Below, one piece after another: positions 7,060-14,994 of a DNA stretch of 64,000 nucleotides. This DNA comes from a virus. Made by a program: the position numbers and the translations under genes. Position 1 is the first letter of the stretch, and the number at the start of each line of letters is the position of its first letter. Where the stretch lies: the IMG/VR virus record IMGVR_UViG_3300023202_000247, positions 1 through 64,000 of that record; one strand, written 5' to 3'. Under the pieces are notes generated by a model. It had not been told where the DNA came from. It searched no databases and worked only from the letters and a program-made list of their open reading frames with translations.

Positions 7060-7193
7060 GCGATGATTCGCGGCGTCAGCTGAAGTACTCGCTCGGAGAA
7101 AAGCTCGGGTTGTTTCCGGCGAAGCCCGAGCCGACTCCGCAGGACGCTCGCTCGAAGGCGGAACTGTTCGAAATTCACAGGAACGGGTTGTAG
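7050..7193 (+). CDS. 47-residue hypothetical protein
   Basis: Begins inside the end of the previous gene and has no strong site of its own, so it is probably coupled. The sequence LKYSLGEKLGLFPAKPEPTP is unlike any family I recognise. Confidence 0.5.
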   Translation: MSLSDDSRRQLKYSLGEKLGLFPAKPEPTPQDARSKAELFEIHRNGL

Positions 7194-7198
7194 CAAAG

Positions 7199-7375
7199 AT
7201 GCATAGGCAACAATGCGACAAGACCGTTGCCCGACACGCACTCACCTGCCAAGACGATATCTTCTACCATGATCAGGAGTCGATCCCGTGTAGCCTCGAA
7301 TATCACCACCGCCAGCACAACGTCCAATGCCCAGCATGCGGCGAGTGGATGTGTGAATGGTATCAGGTCAACTAA
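7199..7375 (+). CDS. small His/Cys-rich protein
   Basis: 58 residues starting 5 nt after the previous stop. It contains a C-terminal CPACGEWMC and many His residues, so a single zinc site is likely. Function unknown. Confidence 0.55.
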   Translation: MHRQQCDKTVARHALTCQDDIFYHDQESIPCSLEYHHRQHNVQCPACGEWMCEWYQVN

Positions 7376-7399
7376 CGGCGCTGGTCGCCCGGAGACAAG

Positions 7400-7747
7400 A
7401 TGCACAAGCAACAATCTATCAATATATGGATCCCAAAGCTGCGCAAGAATGCACCTAGTAACGCTAGCGGCATGCGCGGTATCCACACCCCGTATGCAAC
7501 GCGGAAGGAGGCGCTGTCGCATACGCACTGGGCCAACCAAGCTCCGTATGCGACGGCCAAGCGCGTGACCATCTGCGACGCACTCGGGCCCGACTGGTGT
7601 AGAGACGACGCCGGGCGGGTGCTCGCACAGATCGTGCTCGACGCCGAGGATTACGGCGACGTGCTGTACGAGGTGCACCGTGAAGCCGCGCGCCTCATTG
7701 ACGAAGGTCGCAACGTCGACGCGATCCGATTGTATCTCGGGCTGTAA
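7400..7747 (+). CDS. hypothetical 115-residue protein
   Basis: Starts after GGAGACAAG. The first half is basic and low in structure; the second half (AGRVLAQIVLDAEDYGDVLYEVHREAARLIDEG) is a regular helical segment. The codon pattern supports coding. No family is recognised. Confidence 0.65.
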   Translation: MHKQQSINIWIPKLRKNAPSNASGMRGIHTPYATRKEALSHTHWANQAPYATAKRVTICDALGPDWCRDDAGRVLAQIVLDAEDYGDVLYEVHREAARLIDEGRNVDAIRLYLGL

Positions 7748-7756
7748 GGAGAAAAC

Positions 7757-8527
7757 ATGAAAGAAAACATCAAGATCAGCAGTGACGCGGGTTGGGGCGA
7801 TCTGGAGATTGGCATCAACGTCTACAGTATCAAACAGTTGACACACTGTGCTAACTCTCTCGAGCATGCTGCTTGGAAGATTCGCCAGCGAATCGACAAT
7901 ATCTCGAAGGGAAACAAGAAGCTGGACCCATACATCTACGCGGAGATTCGCAAAGAGTGTGGCGGTACGGTGTTTCACCGACGTTCAGGAAACAAATTCT
8001 ATTACGAAAACCTGGACACAAAGACCTACATCGCCACACGAGTGCGTGCGAGCGCGTCGCTCGCTGACGAATCCGACGAATATATTTTGCAGCAAGTGGA
8101 AAACGCGATGTACCGCCTGAAAAAGCAGCGCCGAATTCTCGACGAAGAAACGGCCGCGATGCGTAGGGAAGGTATTGACGTTTCGTCACTTAAAAAAATC
8201 GCGATGCTCGAATTCAACAAAGCGGGGTTTTTCCAGAATCCCGAGGATGTTGACAAACTGGTGGACGAGTACCTTTCGACGCCACTTCGAGACATGCACG
8301 TTATCGTGGCGGAAGCAGTGGAAACCCTGCGTGAACGTGGCGAGCTGTATAAAATGTCCAGTGTCTCTAAGGTTTGCAAGTACCGACCCGCCGTCGTCGT
8401 CGTCGGCGAAGACTACGCCGTTGCCAAGATCGCAATCATCAAAGAAGTCCGCCGGATCGCAAACTGTGATTTGCGTACGGCCAAGGATGCAACCGAGCGT
8501 TACATCACAGAAACGAAACTAGGTTAA
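7757..8527 (+). CDS. protein with ribosomal L7/L12 C-terminal-like domain
   Basis: 256 residues behind AAGGAGAAAAC. Residues 1-215 are unassigned and largely helical. The C-terminal 35 residues, KIAIIKEVRRIANCDLRTAKDATE, match the hallmark helix-turn of the L7/L12 C-terminal domain (K-I-x-V-I-K-x-V-R...L-x-x-A-K). That domain binds translation factors in ribosomes, and stand-alone copies occur in other bacterial and phage proteins. A ribosome- or factor-binding role is inference. Confidence 0.65.
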   Translation: MKENIKISSDAGWGDLEIGINVYSIKQLTHCANSLEHAAWKIRQRIDNISKGNKKLDPYIYAEIRKECGGTVFHRRSGNKFYYENLDTKTYIATRVRASASLADESDEYILQQVENAMYRLKKQRRILDEETAAMRREGIDVSSLKKIAMLEFNKAGFFQNPEDVDKLVDEYLSTPLRDMHVIVAEAVETLRERGELYKMSSVSKVCKYRPAVVVVGEDYAVAKIAIIKEVRRIANCDLRTAKDATERYITETKLG

Positions 8528-8531
8528 TGCG

Positions 8532-8714
8532 ATGAATAACTCGGAGTGTAGGTTGTGCGGGCATGTGCATCCCGACGACTCCAAGCAGTGTCCTTTGCGT
8601 TGTTCTGCGTGTGGAGGGGAGTTGGATAGCACGGGAAACTGTGCTTTGTACTGTGTCGACGATTCTTACGGTGTTGACCGCGAAAGCGTGAAAAAGGAGG
8701 AATACGATGAATAA
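8532..8714 (+). CDS. zinc-ribbon protein
   Basis: 60 residues with CRLCGH, CPLRCSACGG and NCALYC, giving two or more CxxC knuckles typical of a zinc ribbon. It overlaps the next gene by 8 nt. Function unknown. Confidence 0.65.
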   Translation: MNNSECRLCGHVHPDDSKQCPLRCSACGGELDSTGNCALYCVDDSYGVDRESVKKEEYDE

Positions 8715-8901
8715 CCTGAAAAACAGATTCGAGCGAGACATGGCGAAGGGTAGGCTGGCTCGGGCGCGCATTGCGCTGAACGATGCCGAGCGTCGTCAGA
8801 GTCTCGGAGTCGGCAATCCCTTCACGGTCGGCATGGAAGTCGAGGCGGCACGTGCGCGTCTCGGCCGGTGTCGCCGACAGCTTGCGGATCTGAGCCGATA
8901 A
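8707..8901 (+). CDS. small helical hypothetical protein
   Basis: 64 residues with ribosome-binding site AAGGAGG inside the previous gene. It is Arg/Ala/Glu-rich (GRLARARIALNDAERRQS; ARARLGRCRRQLADLSR), predicted helical hairpin. No family is recognised. Confidence 0.65.
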   Translation: MNNLKNRFERDMAKGRLARARIALNDAERRQSLGVGNPFTVGMEVEAARARLGRCRRQLADLSR

Positions 8902-8924
8902 CGTACCGCCGAAAGGAAAAGACG

Positions 8925-9518
8925 ATGGAACATCTCATGCTGATTAGCACGCCGGGCTGCGGTCGTACGATGTACGCACGGTCACTGGCCGAAGAACCAT
9001 CTGCCACGAAGTTTTTCATCGCTCGTGAGGGTGCAACGTCTACGTTGCATCGCATGGCGGGATTGCCTCCCCGAAAGGTGCTCGACGTTCCGTTCCGTGC
9101 TCCGTATCACACAGTGAGCGTGACTGGAATAACCGGCTCGCTCATCAACGGATACAATGTCCGTCCGGGTGAATTGTCACTGGCACACGGCGGCATCCTT
9201 TTGCTGGACGAGGCAGCTGAGTTTTCACGCACTGTGCTGGACCACGTGCTCACCGTACTACGTACGGGTGAAGTGGAATTGTATGGTTACAGAGGAACGC
9301 GAGTAATTCTGCCGGCCCAATTCAGGTTGGTAATTTCTACCAATCCTTGTCCGTGCGCATTCCGCACCAGCAACGTTCGCAAGTGTGTGTGTAGCGACCA
9401 ACAGTGCAAGCGGTACATGGATCGACTATCAGCTTTTCGAAACCATTGTCGGGTTGTCGAGGAGCCGGAGATTCGAGAGCGGGTTACAGCTATCAGAGGT
9501 AAAGCAAGCAATGAGTAA
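8925..9518 (+). CDS. Mg-chelatase/ComM-type AAA+ ATPase, short form
   Basis: 197 residues; the ATG follows GAAAGGAAAAGACG. Order: P-loop STPGCGRT (8-15), FRAPYHTVS (57-65), PGELSLAHGG plus ILLLDE Walker B (81-96), sensor-1 VISTNPCPC (136-144), a Cys cluster and YMDRLS. This is the ComM/YifB (Mg-chelatase ChlI) AAA+ core. ComM is a branch-migration helicase in transformation. Here the N-terminal Lon-like domain and the C-terminal lid are missing, and the P-loop Lys is Arg (GCGRT), which usually weakens ATP binding. The phage role is unknown. Confidence 0.75.
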   Translation: MEHLMLISTPGCGRTMYARSLAEEPSATKFFIAREGATSTLHRMAGLPPRKVLDVPFRAPYHTVSVTGITGSLINGYNVRPGELSLAHGGILLLDEAAEFSRTVLDHVLTVLRTGEVELYGYRGTRVILPAQFRLVISTNPCPCAFRTSNVRKCVCSDQQCKRYMDRLSAFRNHCRVVEEPEIRERVTAIRGKASNE

Positions 9519-9801
9519 AACAGTAGAGGGGTCGACGTGTCGGCCCGAGCGCGAGCACTTGCAGCCCGGTGTCGTGATGCGATTCCTTTGCCTGCCGTTC
9601 GCGGATTGCGTGATTGTCAAGGTCGAAAACGAAACGGTTTACTTTGCCCGTCCGTATCTATACGTTAGCGGTGCGGAGTCGATTCCGGTTCCGTTGACTG
9701 GCGTCGAACGATTCGAAGCAAGTATCGATCGTGTGCTCGAAGACGATGGCATGTTCTCCACCGTGATGTGCTACGACGGTCCGAAGAGGTTTCTGACATG
9801 A
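9511..9801 (+). CDS. hypothetical 96-residue protein
   Basis: Overlaps the ATPase gene by 8 nt and the next by ATGA. The segment LQPGVVMRFLCLPFADCVIVKVENETVYFARPY suggests a small beta-barrel. No family is recognised; it may be cotranslated with the ATPase. Confidence 0.65.
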   Translation: MSKTVEGSTCRPEREHLQPGVVMRFLCLPFADCVIVKVENETVYFARPYLYVSGAESIPVPLTGVERFEASIDRVLEDDGMFSTVMCYDGPKRFLT

Positions 9802-10079
9802 CATACATCGTACGTTTCACGCAAGAGATGGCAGTCGAGGCGGCGGATGAATCCGCCGCCGAGAAGCGAGCCGAAGCAATTGTGGATACGATGGGTACGA
9901 CCGAATTGCTCACACACATTCATTACGGACACATCAAAACCATCAACCCGAACGATGAATTGAAAAAGCTTCGAACGCTCGTGGATGAGCTCCGTCGTCG
10001 CGCTCGAATCCATGCGAGTCGAGGTTACGAAGAGTCGGCAAACCTTCTCGAAAACTTCATCACGGGAAAAGAAAGATGA
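9798..10079 (+). CDS. hypothetical 93-residue protein
   Basis: Start chosen at the ATGA overlap with site GAAGAGG. The N-terminus MTYIVRFTQEMAVEAADES is a beta strand plus helix pattern like small phage ferredoxin-like folds; the C-terminal helix is KKLRTLVDELRRRARIH. Function unknown. Confidence 0.7.
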   Translation: MTYIVRFTQEMAVEAADESAAEKRAEAIVDTMGTTELLTHIHYGHIKTINPNDELKKLRTLVDELRRRARIHASRGYEESANLLENFITGKER

Positions 10080-10570
10080 GTGACGAATTCTACAAGCATT
10101 CTGGTGTGAGTCCGGATCTGGTTCTAGTTGCCGTGTATCAATACGACGATCTGGAACACGGCATGGTAACCGAGCGGCAAGAAAAGACGGTGGAGCAATG
10201 GGCGCACATGCTTGGCCCGACCGTTTTCGGTTCGCTCGAAACGCTTCACGATATCTGTGACGCAATCTGGTCGGACGAGTGTGTTTGGGTGGGCACGGCC
10301 GAGCAGCATGAGGCGATGGAGGCTGACGAGGAACGCCGCCGGCTCGAGAAGCTAGCCGGAAAGATTGCGAAGGCTGCAAAGGTTGGCGTCGATTCTCTCG
10401 CATTTCTGCGGGTGGTCGACGAGCACATTCAGCGGGCCGAGCGAGAACGAGCCGACTGGAACAGCGGCGAGATTCGCGCCGAGCAGTGGGCCGCGTGCAT
10501 GCATTCGGGCGCTGGTCAGAGTGCATACTTCGACGACTTGAATTTCGAGAACGGTAGGTATGGCTCATAA
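10076..10570 (+). CDS. hypothetical 164-residue protein
   Basis: ATGA-coupled to the previous gene. An N-terminal mixed domain is followed by a long charged helix (EQHEAMEADEERRRLEKLA). No family is recognised. Confidence 0.7.
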   Translation: MSDEFYKHSGVSPDLVLVAVYQYDDLEHGMVTERQEKTVEQWAHMLGPTVFGSLETLHDICDAIWSDECVWVGTAEQHEAMEADEERRRLEKLAGKIAKAAKVGVDSLAFLRVVDEHIQRAERERADWNSGEIRAEQWAACMHSGAGQSAYFDDLNFENGRYGS

Positions 10571-10654
10571 CTGAACGACCTAGAAGCAATCAAGAATTGG
10601 TTGGCCGAGCAGTGTCCGTTGCTGTTCGCTCAATACAACGAGCAAAAGTCATGA
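10571..10654 (+). CDS. possible 27-residue ORF with CTG start
   Basis: The frame begins with CTG directly after the previous TAA and reads LNDLEAIKNWLAEQC to a TGA that overlaps the next ATG (ATGA). No conventional start exists. It fits the tight packing of the operon but remains doubtful. Confidence 0.3.
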   Translation: MNDLEAIKNWLAEQCPLLFAQYNEQKS

Positions 10655-10920
10655 GCGTCAATGTTCATTGCCGAACCAATCTCGACGTCGAGCACGAGTG
10701 TTGGCCTGAAACGTTGTGTGTTCGTCCGATGGTGGGAGACTACATCGAGTCCAAAACTCGACGAAAAGTCGACGGATACGATCGGCGACTTCGCTTGGTG
10801 GTATGTCAAGTGGAAGTCCACGAAGACTGCTGTCAAGTTGAGCTTCACCTTCCACCGGGCGAAACCATCAAACAATTCACGTCCCGCTATCGTCGCAACT
10901 ATCTCGGACGAGCCTGGTAG
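10651..10920 (+). CDS. hypothetical 89-residue protein
   Basis: Start taken at ATGAGCGTC, coupled to the short ORF above. It is Cys/His/Val-rich, with LRLVVCQVEVHEDCCQVEL reading as beta strands. No family is recognised. Confidence 0.6.
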   Translation: MSVNVHCRTNLDVEHECWPETLCVRPMVGDYIESKTRRKVDGYDRRLRLVVCQVEVHEDCCQVELHLPPGETIKQFTSRYRRNYLGRAW

Positions 10921-10921
10921 C

Positions 10922-11152
10922 GTGGAAATCGTCAAACAGAAAACCCGCCGCGGCGCTCCGTCGCGGTGGGAGTATCGAGACTACGAGATCGAATCGGCCA
11001 AGCCATACAGATACACGGTGTACGATCCCGACGGTGAGCTGCTGGACACATACATGAGTCTAGATGAAGCGGCTGACGCAATTGACATGAGTCTAGATGA
11101 AGCAGCTGACGCAATTGAGTTGCTGGACGAAGCAATCGAAGAACGGAGTTAA
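10922..11152 (+). CDS. hypothetical protein with duplicated MSLDEAADAI segment
   Basis: 76 residues from a GTG start one base after the previous stop. It contains a recent in-frame tandem duplication near 11052-11118: the 10 residues MSLDEAADAI occur twice, and the DNA copies are nearly identical. The phrase YTVYDPDGELLDTYMSLDEA is typical of small phage proteins with a beta-hairpin then a helix. Confidence 0.6.
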   Translation: MEIVKQKTRRGAPSRWEYRDYEIESAKPYRYTVYDPDGELLDTYMSLDEAADAIDMSLDEAADAIELLDEAIEERS

Positions 11153-11154
11153 AC

Positions 11155-11724
11155 ATGGGAATCAAAGACGCAATGCCGGAGCGCTGGGGAGACCGGCACG
11201 AACTAACCTGTACTCGTCACTTGAACCGCCGCATGGCGGTGCGCGAGTTTCGCAAAACAAAGTGTCTCACGCTTCGAGAAGAGTGTTTTGATGACGGTGA
11301 GATCACGTTTTGTGAGACGCTAACGCTCGAGAATGATGGTAGCATTACGCTCGAGTCGTACGGTTGCCACGAGGATGAATGCTTCAAACGGAAGGTAAGC
11401 GTAAAAGAATTTCGAAAACTAATCAGTCGTCACTTCGATCGTCACGCTCGTGTATGGGTAAATGCCTACGCTGTGAACCGAATCTGCTTCAGCCCGGCTG
11501 AGGGAGGGTGTTACGCTGACATTGGCGAAGCCGTTGCCAGCGCTCCGGTGTTGGACAGGGACGGTCGACCGATGGAAGTTGCAGCGCACATGTTCGAGGC
11601 GTTGCGTGACGAATACGACGATGGTCGTAATCGTTTCAGTGTGCTCGGCGGGGCGGACTTGATTATCCGTTTCGAAAAGGAAGCGGCCGAAAATTGGCCG
11701 CAGGGACCGCTAAGGTACGAATGA
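11155..11724 (+). CDS. hypothetical 189-residue protein
   Basis: Starts right after the previous stop; ends by ATGA overlap. Mixed composition with several cysteines (CLTLREECFDDGEITFCETL; YGCHEDECF). No family is recognised, but codon use and length make it a confident gene. Confidence 0.75.
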   Translation: MGIKDAMPERWGDRHELTCTRHLNRRMAVREFRKTKCLTLREECFDDGEITFCETLTLENDGSITLESYGCHEDECFKRKVSVKEFRKLISRHFDRHARVWVNAYAVNRICFSPAEGGCYADIGEAVASAPVLDRDGRPMEVAAHMFEALRDEYDDGRNRFSVLGGADLIIRFEKEAAENWPQGPLRYE

Positions 11725-12068
11725 AAAAGAACAAGTTCAGGAACAAGTTGCACGTGGCGCTTCGCGACTTCAACAAAGAGCAGGCGCAGAAACTGTCGGA
11801 CGAGATCCACAAGGCAGAAGAGGATGGTTACGAAACTATCCCTGTCGGAAGACTCTTTGTGGGAAACGTTGACCAATCGCATATGCAGTTGAGCAAACAA
11901 ACGCTCGAGCTGCTGGGTCAGTATGACTCGGCGGCTCGGGCGGCTCATACGAACATGGAAAGCCTCCGACAGTTTCAAAAGCCGTCGGTTGGGTTGTTCG
12001 TATGTGCATGGTTCGATCGAAATAACGGTGTTTACTCCGCATTGGAGTGGAAGCAAAAAAGGATTTAA
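11721..12068 (+). CDS. hypothetical 115-residue protein
   Basis: ATGA-coupled. A basic N-terminus (MKKNKFRNKLHVALRDFNKE) leads into a helical body. Immediately precedes the ArdC-like gene. Function unknown. Confidence 0.7.
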   Translation: MKKNKFRNKLHVALRDFNKEQAQKLSDEIHKAEEDGYETIPVGRLFVGNVDQSHMQLSKQTLELLGQYDSAARAAHTNMESLRQFQKPSVGLFVCAWFDRNNGVYSALEWKQKRI

Positions 12069-12070
12069 AG

Positions 12071-13192
12071 ATGGCAAAGAAAAAGAAGAAGTTCGACGCT
12101 CGCGAGAAGGTGGCCGGCTACATTCTCGAGGCGATGGAAAAGCGTCTCAAGATTGTCGAGGTTGTCAATGTGCTTCGGCATCTGCACGGAGTGCCGGAGC
12201 GCGAGCAGCCCGAGGCTTTCTGGAAGAAGCCTTGGAACGCTGGTCTTCTGCCGCGCAATGCGGAGCGCGGTAACCAGTATCGTGGCGGCAATCTGTTTGC
12301 ACTGAGTTTGCTCGGCTCCACGCCGTTCTGGCTCACCTACAAGCAGGCAACCGAGCATGGTGGTGTGGTCGAGACGGGTGAGCACGGAACGCCCATCCTG
12401 TTCACGCAATTCAAGGAATACGAGAAGAAGGATGGTTCCAAGTATACCTCCTTTTTCCGTCGTTACTACTTGGTGTTCAACGTTTCGCAGTGTCGCGCTG
12501 CGACTGCCGACGATGTGGCCAAGTGGCGCAAGCATGCGGCCGAGGGTTTCGGTCGTGTGAAGAACACGGCGGTGCGTGCTCTCGAGGCTGCGAAGGCAAA
12601 GGACAGCGAAAGCGACGAGAAGGTTGCCGAGCGGATGGCAAAGAAGTGGGCGCGATTCGCGAAGAAGTTGGAAAAGCAGCAAGCGGAAGCAACCAAGCTC
12701 CGCGCAGATGTGGAGCCGATTGCTCGTGCCCAAGCCATTCACGACGGTTACGAAAACGGTCCGAAGGTGACTCACAAGGGTGAACGTGCATTCTACCGGC
12801 CCAGCAGTGACTCCATCACGCTGCCAAAGCCGGAGAAGTTCGAGACTCAGGAAGCGTATCATGCGACGCGCTTTCACGAGGAGGTTCATTCGAGCGGACA
12901 CAAGAGCCGGTTGAACCGTGAGACACTGGAAAAGACTGGTTCCTTCGGTGACCACGAATACTCGAAGGAGGAACTGGTTGCCGAATTCGGTGCAGCAATG
13001 CTTTGCAGCGAGGCTGGCATCGAGACGACTCGGGACAATTCGGTCGAGTACCTGATGAATTGGCTCGGCAAGCTCCGAAACGATCCGGTCATGCTGTACG
13101 ACGCAGCGCAGCAAGCCCAACGGGCTGTCGACCACGTTCTCGGAATCACTCACGAAAATGAGAGTGAGGACGAGAGCGAGAAGGCAGCTTGA
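12071..13192 (+). CDS. ArdC-like antirestriction protein
   Basis: 373 residues; the ATG at AAAAGGATTTAAAG is preferred over an ATG 24 nt earlier. The N-terminal ssDNA-binding (DUF1738-like) region contains PWNAGLLPRN, RGGNLFALSLL, FWLTYKQA and GTPILFT. The C-terminal zincin domain carries HEEVH (269-273), SRLNR and YSKEELVAEFGAAMLC. This two-domain layout is that of ArdC, an antirestriction protein that shields incoming DNA. A Lys/Glu/Ala-rich helical insert (about 145-220) separates the domains and is longer than usual. It probably acts soon after DNA entry. The gene ends at a strong hairpin. Confidence 0.85.
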   Translation: MAKKKKKFDAREKVAGYILEAMEKRLKIVEVVNVLRHLHGVPEREQPEAFWKKPWNAGLLPRNAERGNQYRGGNLFALSLLGSTPFWLTYKQATEHGGVVETGEHGTPILFTQFKEYEKKDGSKYTSFFRRYYLVFNVSQCRAATADDVAKWRKHAAEGFGRVKNTAVRALEAAKAKDSESDEKVAERMAKKWARFAKKLEKQQAEATKLRADVEPIARAQAIHDGYENGPKVTHKGERAFYRPSSDSITLPKPEKFETQEAYHATRFHEEVHSSGHKSRLNRETLEKTGSFGDHEYSKEELVAEFGAAMLCSEAGIETTRDNSVEYLMNWLGKLRNDPVMLYDAAQQAQRAVDHVLGITHENESEDESEKAA

Positions 13193-13197
13193 CCAAG

Positions 13198-13233
13198 CGA
13201 CCATGGGGCGAGCTTTTGCTCGCCCCATGGTCG
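13198..13233. terminator. 16-bp perfect hairpin after ArdC-like gene
   Basis: Arms 13198-13213 and 13218-13233 are perfectly complementary with a TTTT loop. No T-tract follows, so it may act as a processing or bidirectional pause element rather than a classic terminator. It separates two operons. Confidence 0.6.
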
Positions 13234-13255
13234 AGCGGGTGCTAAGAAGATATAA

Positions 13256-13459
13256 ATGAGTGCACCTTCATTCAAGCAAGAAATGGAACGTCTAGGAAAC
13301 TCTTACGATAAGAGCGATGAAGACGGTTTCATGTGTATTGCAAGTGACCTATATGTATCGTGGTTTTCACACGATGCAAAGTCTTACGTTCCCCAAACGC
13401 AAAAGCATGGTTCAAATTGTGCGCTGCGTGCCAGTGCATATATTCCAGCCAAAGGATGA
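13256..13459 (+). CDS. hypothetical 67-residue protein
   Basis: First gene after the hairpin, with AAGAAG upstream. Acidic N-terminus, aromatic middle (SDLYVSWFSHDAKSYV). Its stop is 1 nt before the next start. Confidence 0.6.
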   Translation: MSAPSFKQEMERLGNSYDKSDEDGFMCIASDLYVSWFSHDAKSYVPQTQKHGSNCALRASAYIPAKG

Positions 13460-13460
13460 G

Positions 13461-13829
13461 ATGCGAAAAGAAATTTACTTCCCGGAAGCGAAGCGCCTGG
13501 GCGACTTGTTTTCCGAGGTCAAGCCATACACTGGCCAATCGCGCGTTATCAAAACGCTCACGGAAGGTGTGGATGAATGCCGCGTTCGATCCTATTGCAC
13601 CGTAACCGGTGTGAATGGTCGAGATGCGCTCGATGTGACACCTACCAAGAAAGTGCTCGACTTCATCGAGCAAAACATGCTCATCATCGAGCCGGGCACA
13701 TACTTCGAGATGGTGCAGCGTGACAACGGAGAGACGCTGGTGATGGTCAAGTACGACTCGATCATCGGCAGCCGTTGGCTCGCTGTGATTCCTTCTACGG
13801 AGGTTCCTGCATACACGAGGATGAAATGA
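13461..13829 (+). CDS. hypothetical 122-residue protein
   Basis: Start set at the ATG right after the previous stop, with AAAGGATGAG as binding site; earlier in-frame ATGs overlap the upstream gene. Beta-rich sequence with TYFEMVQRDNGETLVMVKYD. No family is recognised. Confidence 0.65.
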   Translation: MRKEIYFPEAKRLGDLFSEVKPYTGQSRVIKTLTEGVDECRVRSYCTVTGVNGRDALDVTPTKKVLDFIEQNMLIIEPGTYFEMVQRDNGETLVMVKYDSIIGSRWLAVIPSTEVPAYTRMK

Positions 13830-13915
13830 AGTTTGATTTCGAGTTTTTGGGTGACCTTTTGATTGCCTATCCGCTCGTCCATTCCTTTGATGAGTGGGAC
13901 GAAAACGAGTCATGA
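13826..13915 (+). CDS. N-terminal fragment paralogous to XRE-domain gene at 18491
   Basis: 29 residues (MKFDFEFLGDLLIAYPLVHS...) matching the start of the protein at 18491 (FKFEFRNSSFLLAYPLIYS). It then ends, overlapping the next ORF by ATGA. With the following ORF it represents an internally deleted, split copy. Confidence 0.55.
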   Translation: MKFDFEFLGDLLIAYPLVHSFDEWDENES

Positions 13916-14052
13916 TTACATTCAAGGATAATGAGGAAAAGCCCATTTACTTTGCGTTTGAGGCTGCGGATGAGTTTCGCAAGTTTTTGAGCAAAGTGGA
14001 CCATTCCTTTTTTAAAAAGGTTAAGGTTTTTCCATCCACCGATAAAGTGTGA
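13912..14052 (+). CDS. middle fragment paralogous to XRE-domain gene at 18491
   Basis: 46 residues, MITFKDNEEKPIYFAFEAAD and on, closely matching residues about 60-105 of the protein at 18491. The C-terminal helix-turn-helix part is absent. The DNA is also similar, so the duplication is recent. It may be translated by coupling. Confidence 0.55.
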   Translation: MITFKDNEEKPIYFAFEAADEFRKFLSKVDHSFFKKVKVFPSTDKV

Positions 14053-14073
14053 GCTTGGAAAGAGGCCCATCAA

Positions 14074-14598
14074 ATGAAAGTACCTAAGTACAGTCCGTGG
14101 GGCAAGGTTGAAACTGCACTTCAAGTAGCTGACGGTATCATGGAGATTAGCACGCCGAGCCACGGTGGTTTCAAGCTCGACCGCAAGCGCAACGCTCTCG
14201 TTCCCGCGCCGCTTCGACGCAAAGGCGGCTGGTACGAGGAAGACTGTGAATGGCCAATCGTGATTCTGGTTTTTCCGGAGCTTGCAGGGAACGAAAGTTC
14301 TGTGGAGCGTGCTCGTCGAGCCGTGAAGAACTACTTTCCGCACCAATACTCTGAGGCTTTCGGTGAGAAGGTGGGGCTCGATGAGAGCTACATTCTTCGC
14401 AGGGAAAAGTTCGAGAGAGAGTCGAAAGAAAAGATGGTTGTGTACTCTGCCATCGGAAAAGGTGATAAGGTCCACGTTCATGCGGAGCGTGCGTCGACGG
14501 GGGAACGAGCACAGTTTCTCGTTCCGAAGGATGAGTACAGAATCAAAATAGATGGCGGGTTCATCGTCGATGAGGCGAGACACGAAAAGGTCGCATAA
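14074..14598 (+). CDS. DUF7007-like protein
   Basis: 174 residues after GAAAGAGG. It contains SPWGKVETALQVADGIMEIS, TPSHGGFKLDRKRN and GGWYEEDCEWPIVILVFPEL. This run (PWG, STPSHGG, GGWYEEDCEW, FPE) is characteristic of a family of phage and plasmid proteins of unknown function that I recall as DUF7007; the family number is from memory. Often found near ArdC-like genes on mobile elements. Confidence 0.65.
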   Translation: MKVPKYSPWGKVETALQVADGIMEISTPSHGGFKLDRKRNALVPAPLRRKGGWYEEDCEWPIVILVFPELAGNESSVERARRAVKNYFPHQYSEAFGEKVGLDESYILRREKFERESKEKMVVYSAIGKGDKVHVHAERASTGERAQFLVPKDEYRIKIDGGFIVDEARHEKVA

Positions 14599-14599
14599 A

Positions 14600-14692
14600 G
14601 TGGAAAAGCTCGAAGTTGGGGGAGCCATTCACGGTGTTCTCTGGAATCTCAGTGGTAGTCGCGGATACTACTCCGTGTATCGGGTAAAGTGA
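14600..14692 (+). CDS. 30-residue ORF with GTG start
   Basis: VEKLEVGGAIHGVLWNLSGS... begins one base after the previous stop and ends in a TGATG overlap with the next gene. The regular packing supports translation. Function unknown. Confidence 0.5.
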   Translation: MEKLEVGGAIHGVLWNLSGSRGYYSVYRVK

Positions 14693-14994
14693 TGGCTCAA
14701 ATAGTAAGATACTACCAAGACAATGTCGTCTACGAAGACGGTCCGTTTGTCGTTTGTGACCTGAACACCGGCGGCTGGAGCGGATGGCGTCTACAGGTTG
14801 AGGTGAAGGGACTTCCGCATCCAGTTGTTCCAGAAGATAGCATTTTCGATCTGGTGGAGAGTCGATATGGTTGCAGGTACATGCTCAAAAGCAACGACCG
14901 CGAACGTATCGTTGAGATGTGTGATTACATGAACAGTCTGGTCAAAGATGGCAAGATTGTTTTGGATGGCAGCTGGTGGGTACACAAACCATGA
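14692..14994 (+). CDS. hypothetical 100-residue protein
   Basis: ATG within a TGATG overlap. Sequence QDNVVYEDGPFVVCDLNTGG suggests a small alpha/beta fold. Coupled to the next gene by ATGA. Confidence 0.65.
   Translation: MAQIVRYYQDNVVYEDGPFVVCDLNTGGWSGWRLQVEVKGLPHPVVPEDSIFDLVESRYGCRYMLKSNDRERIVEMCDYMNSLVKDGKIVLDGSWWVHKP

Noticed and set aside
12065-13228. 387-residue antisense ORF opposite the ArdC-like gene
   Set aside because: A mirror of a strongly coding, motif-bearing + strand gene; no start site or neighbours on that strand.
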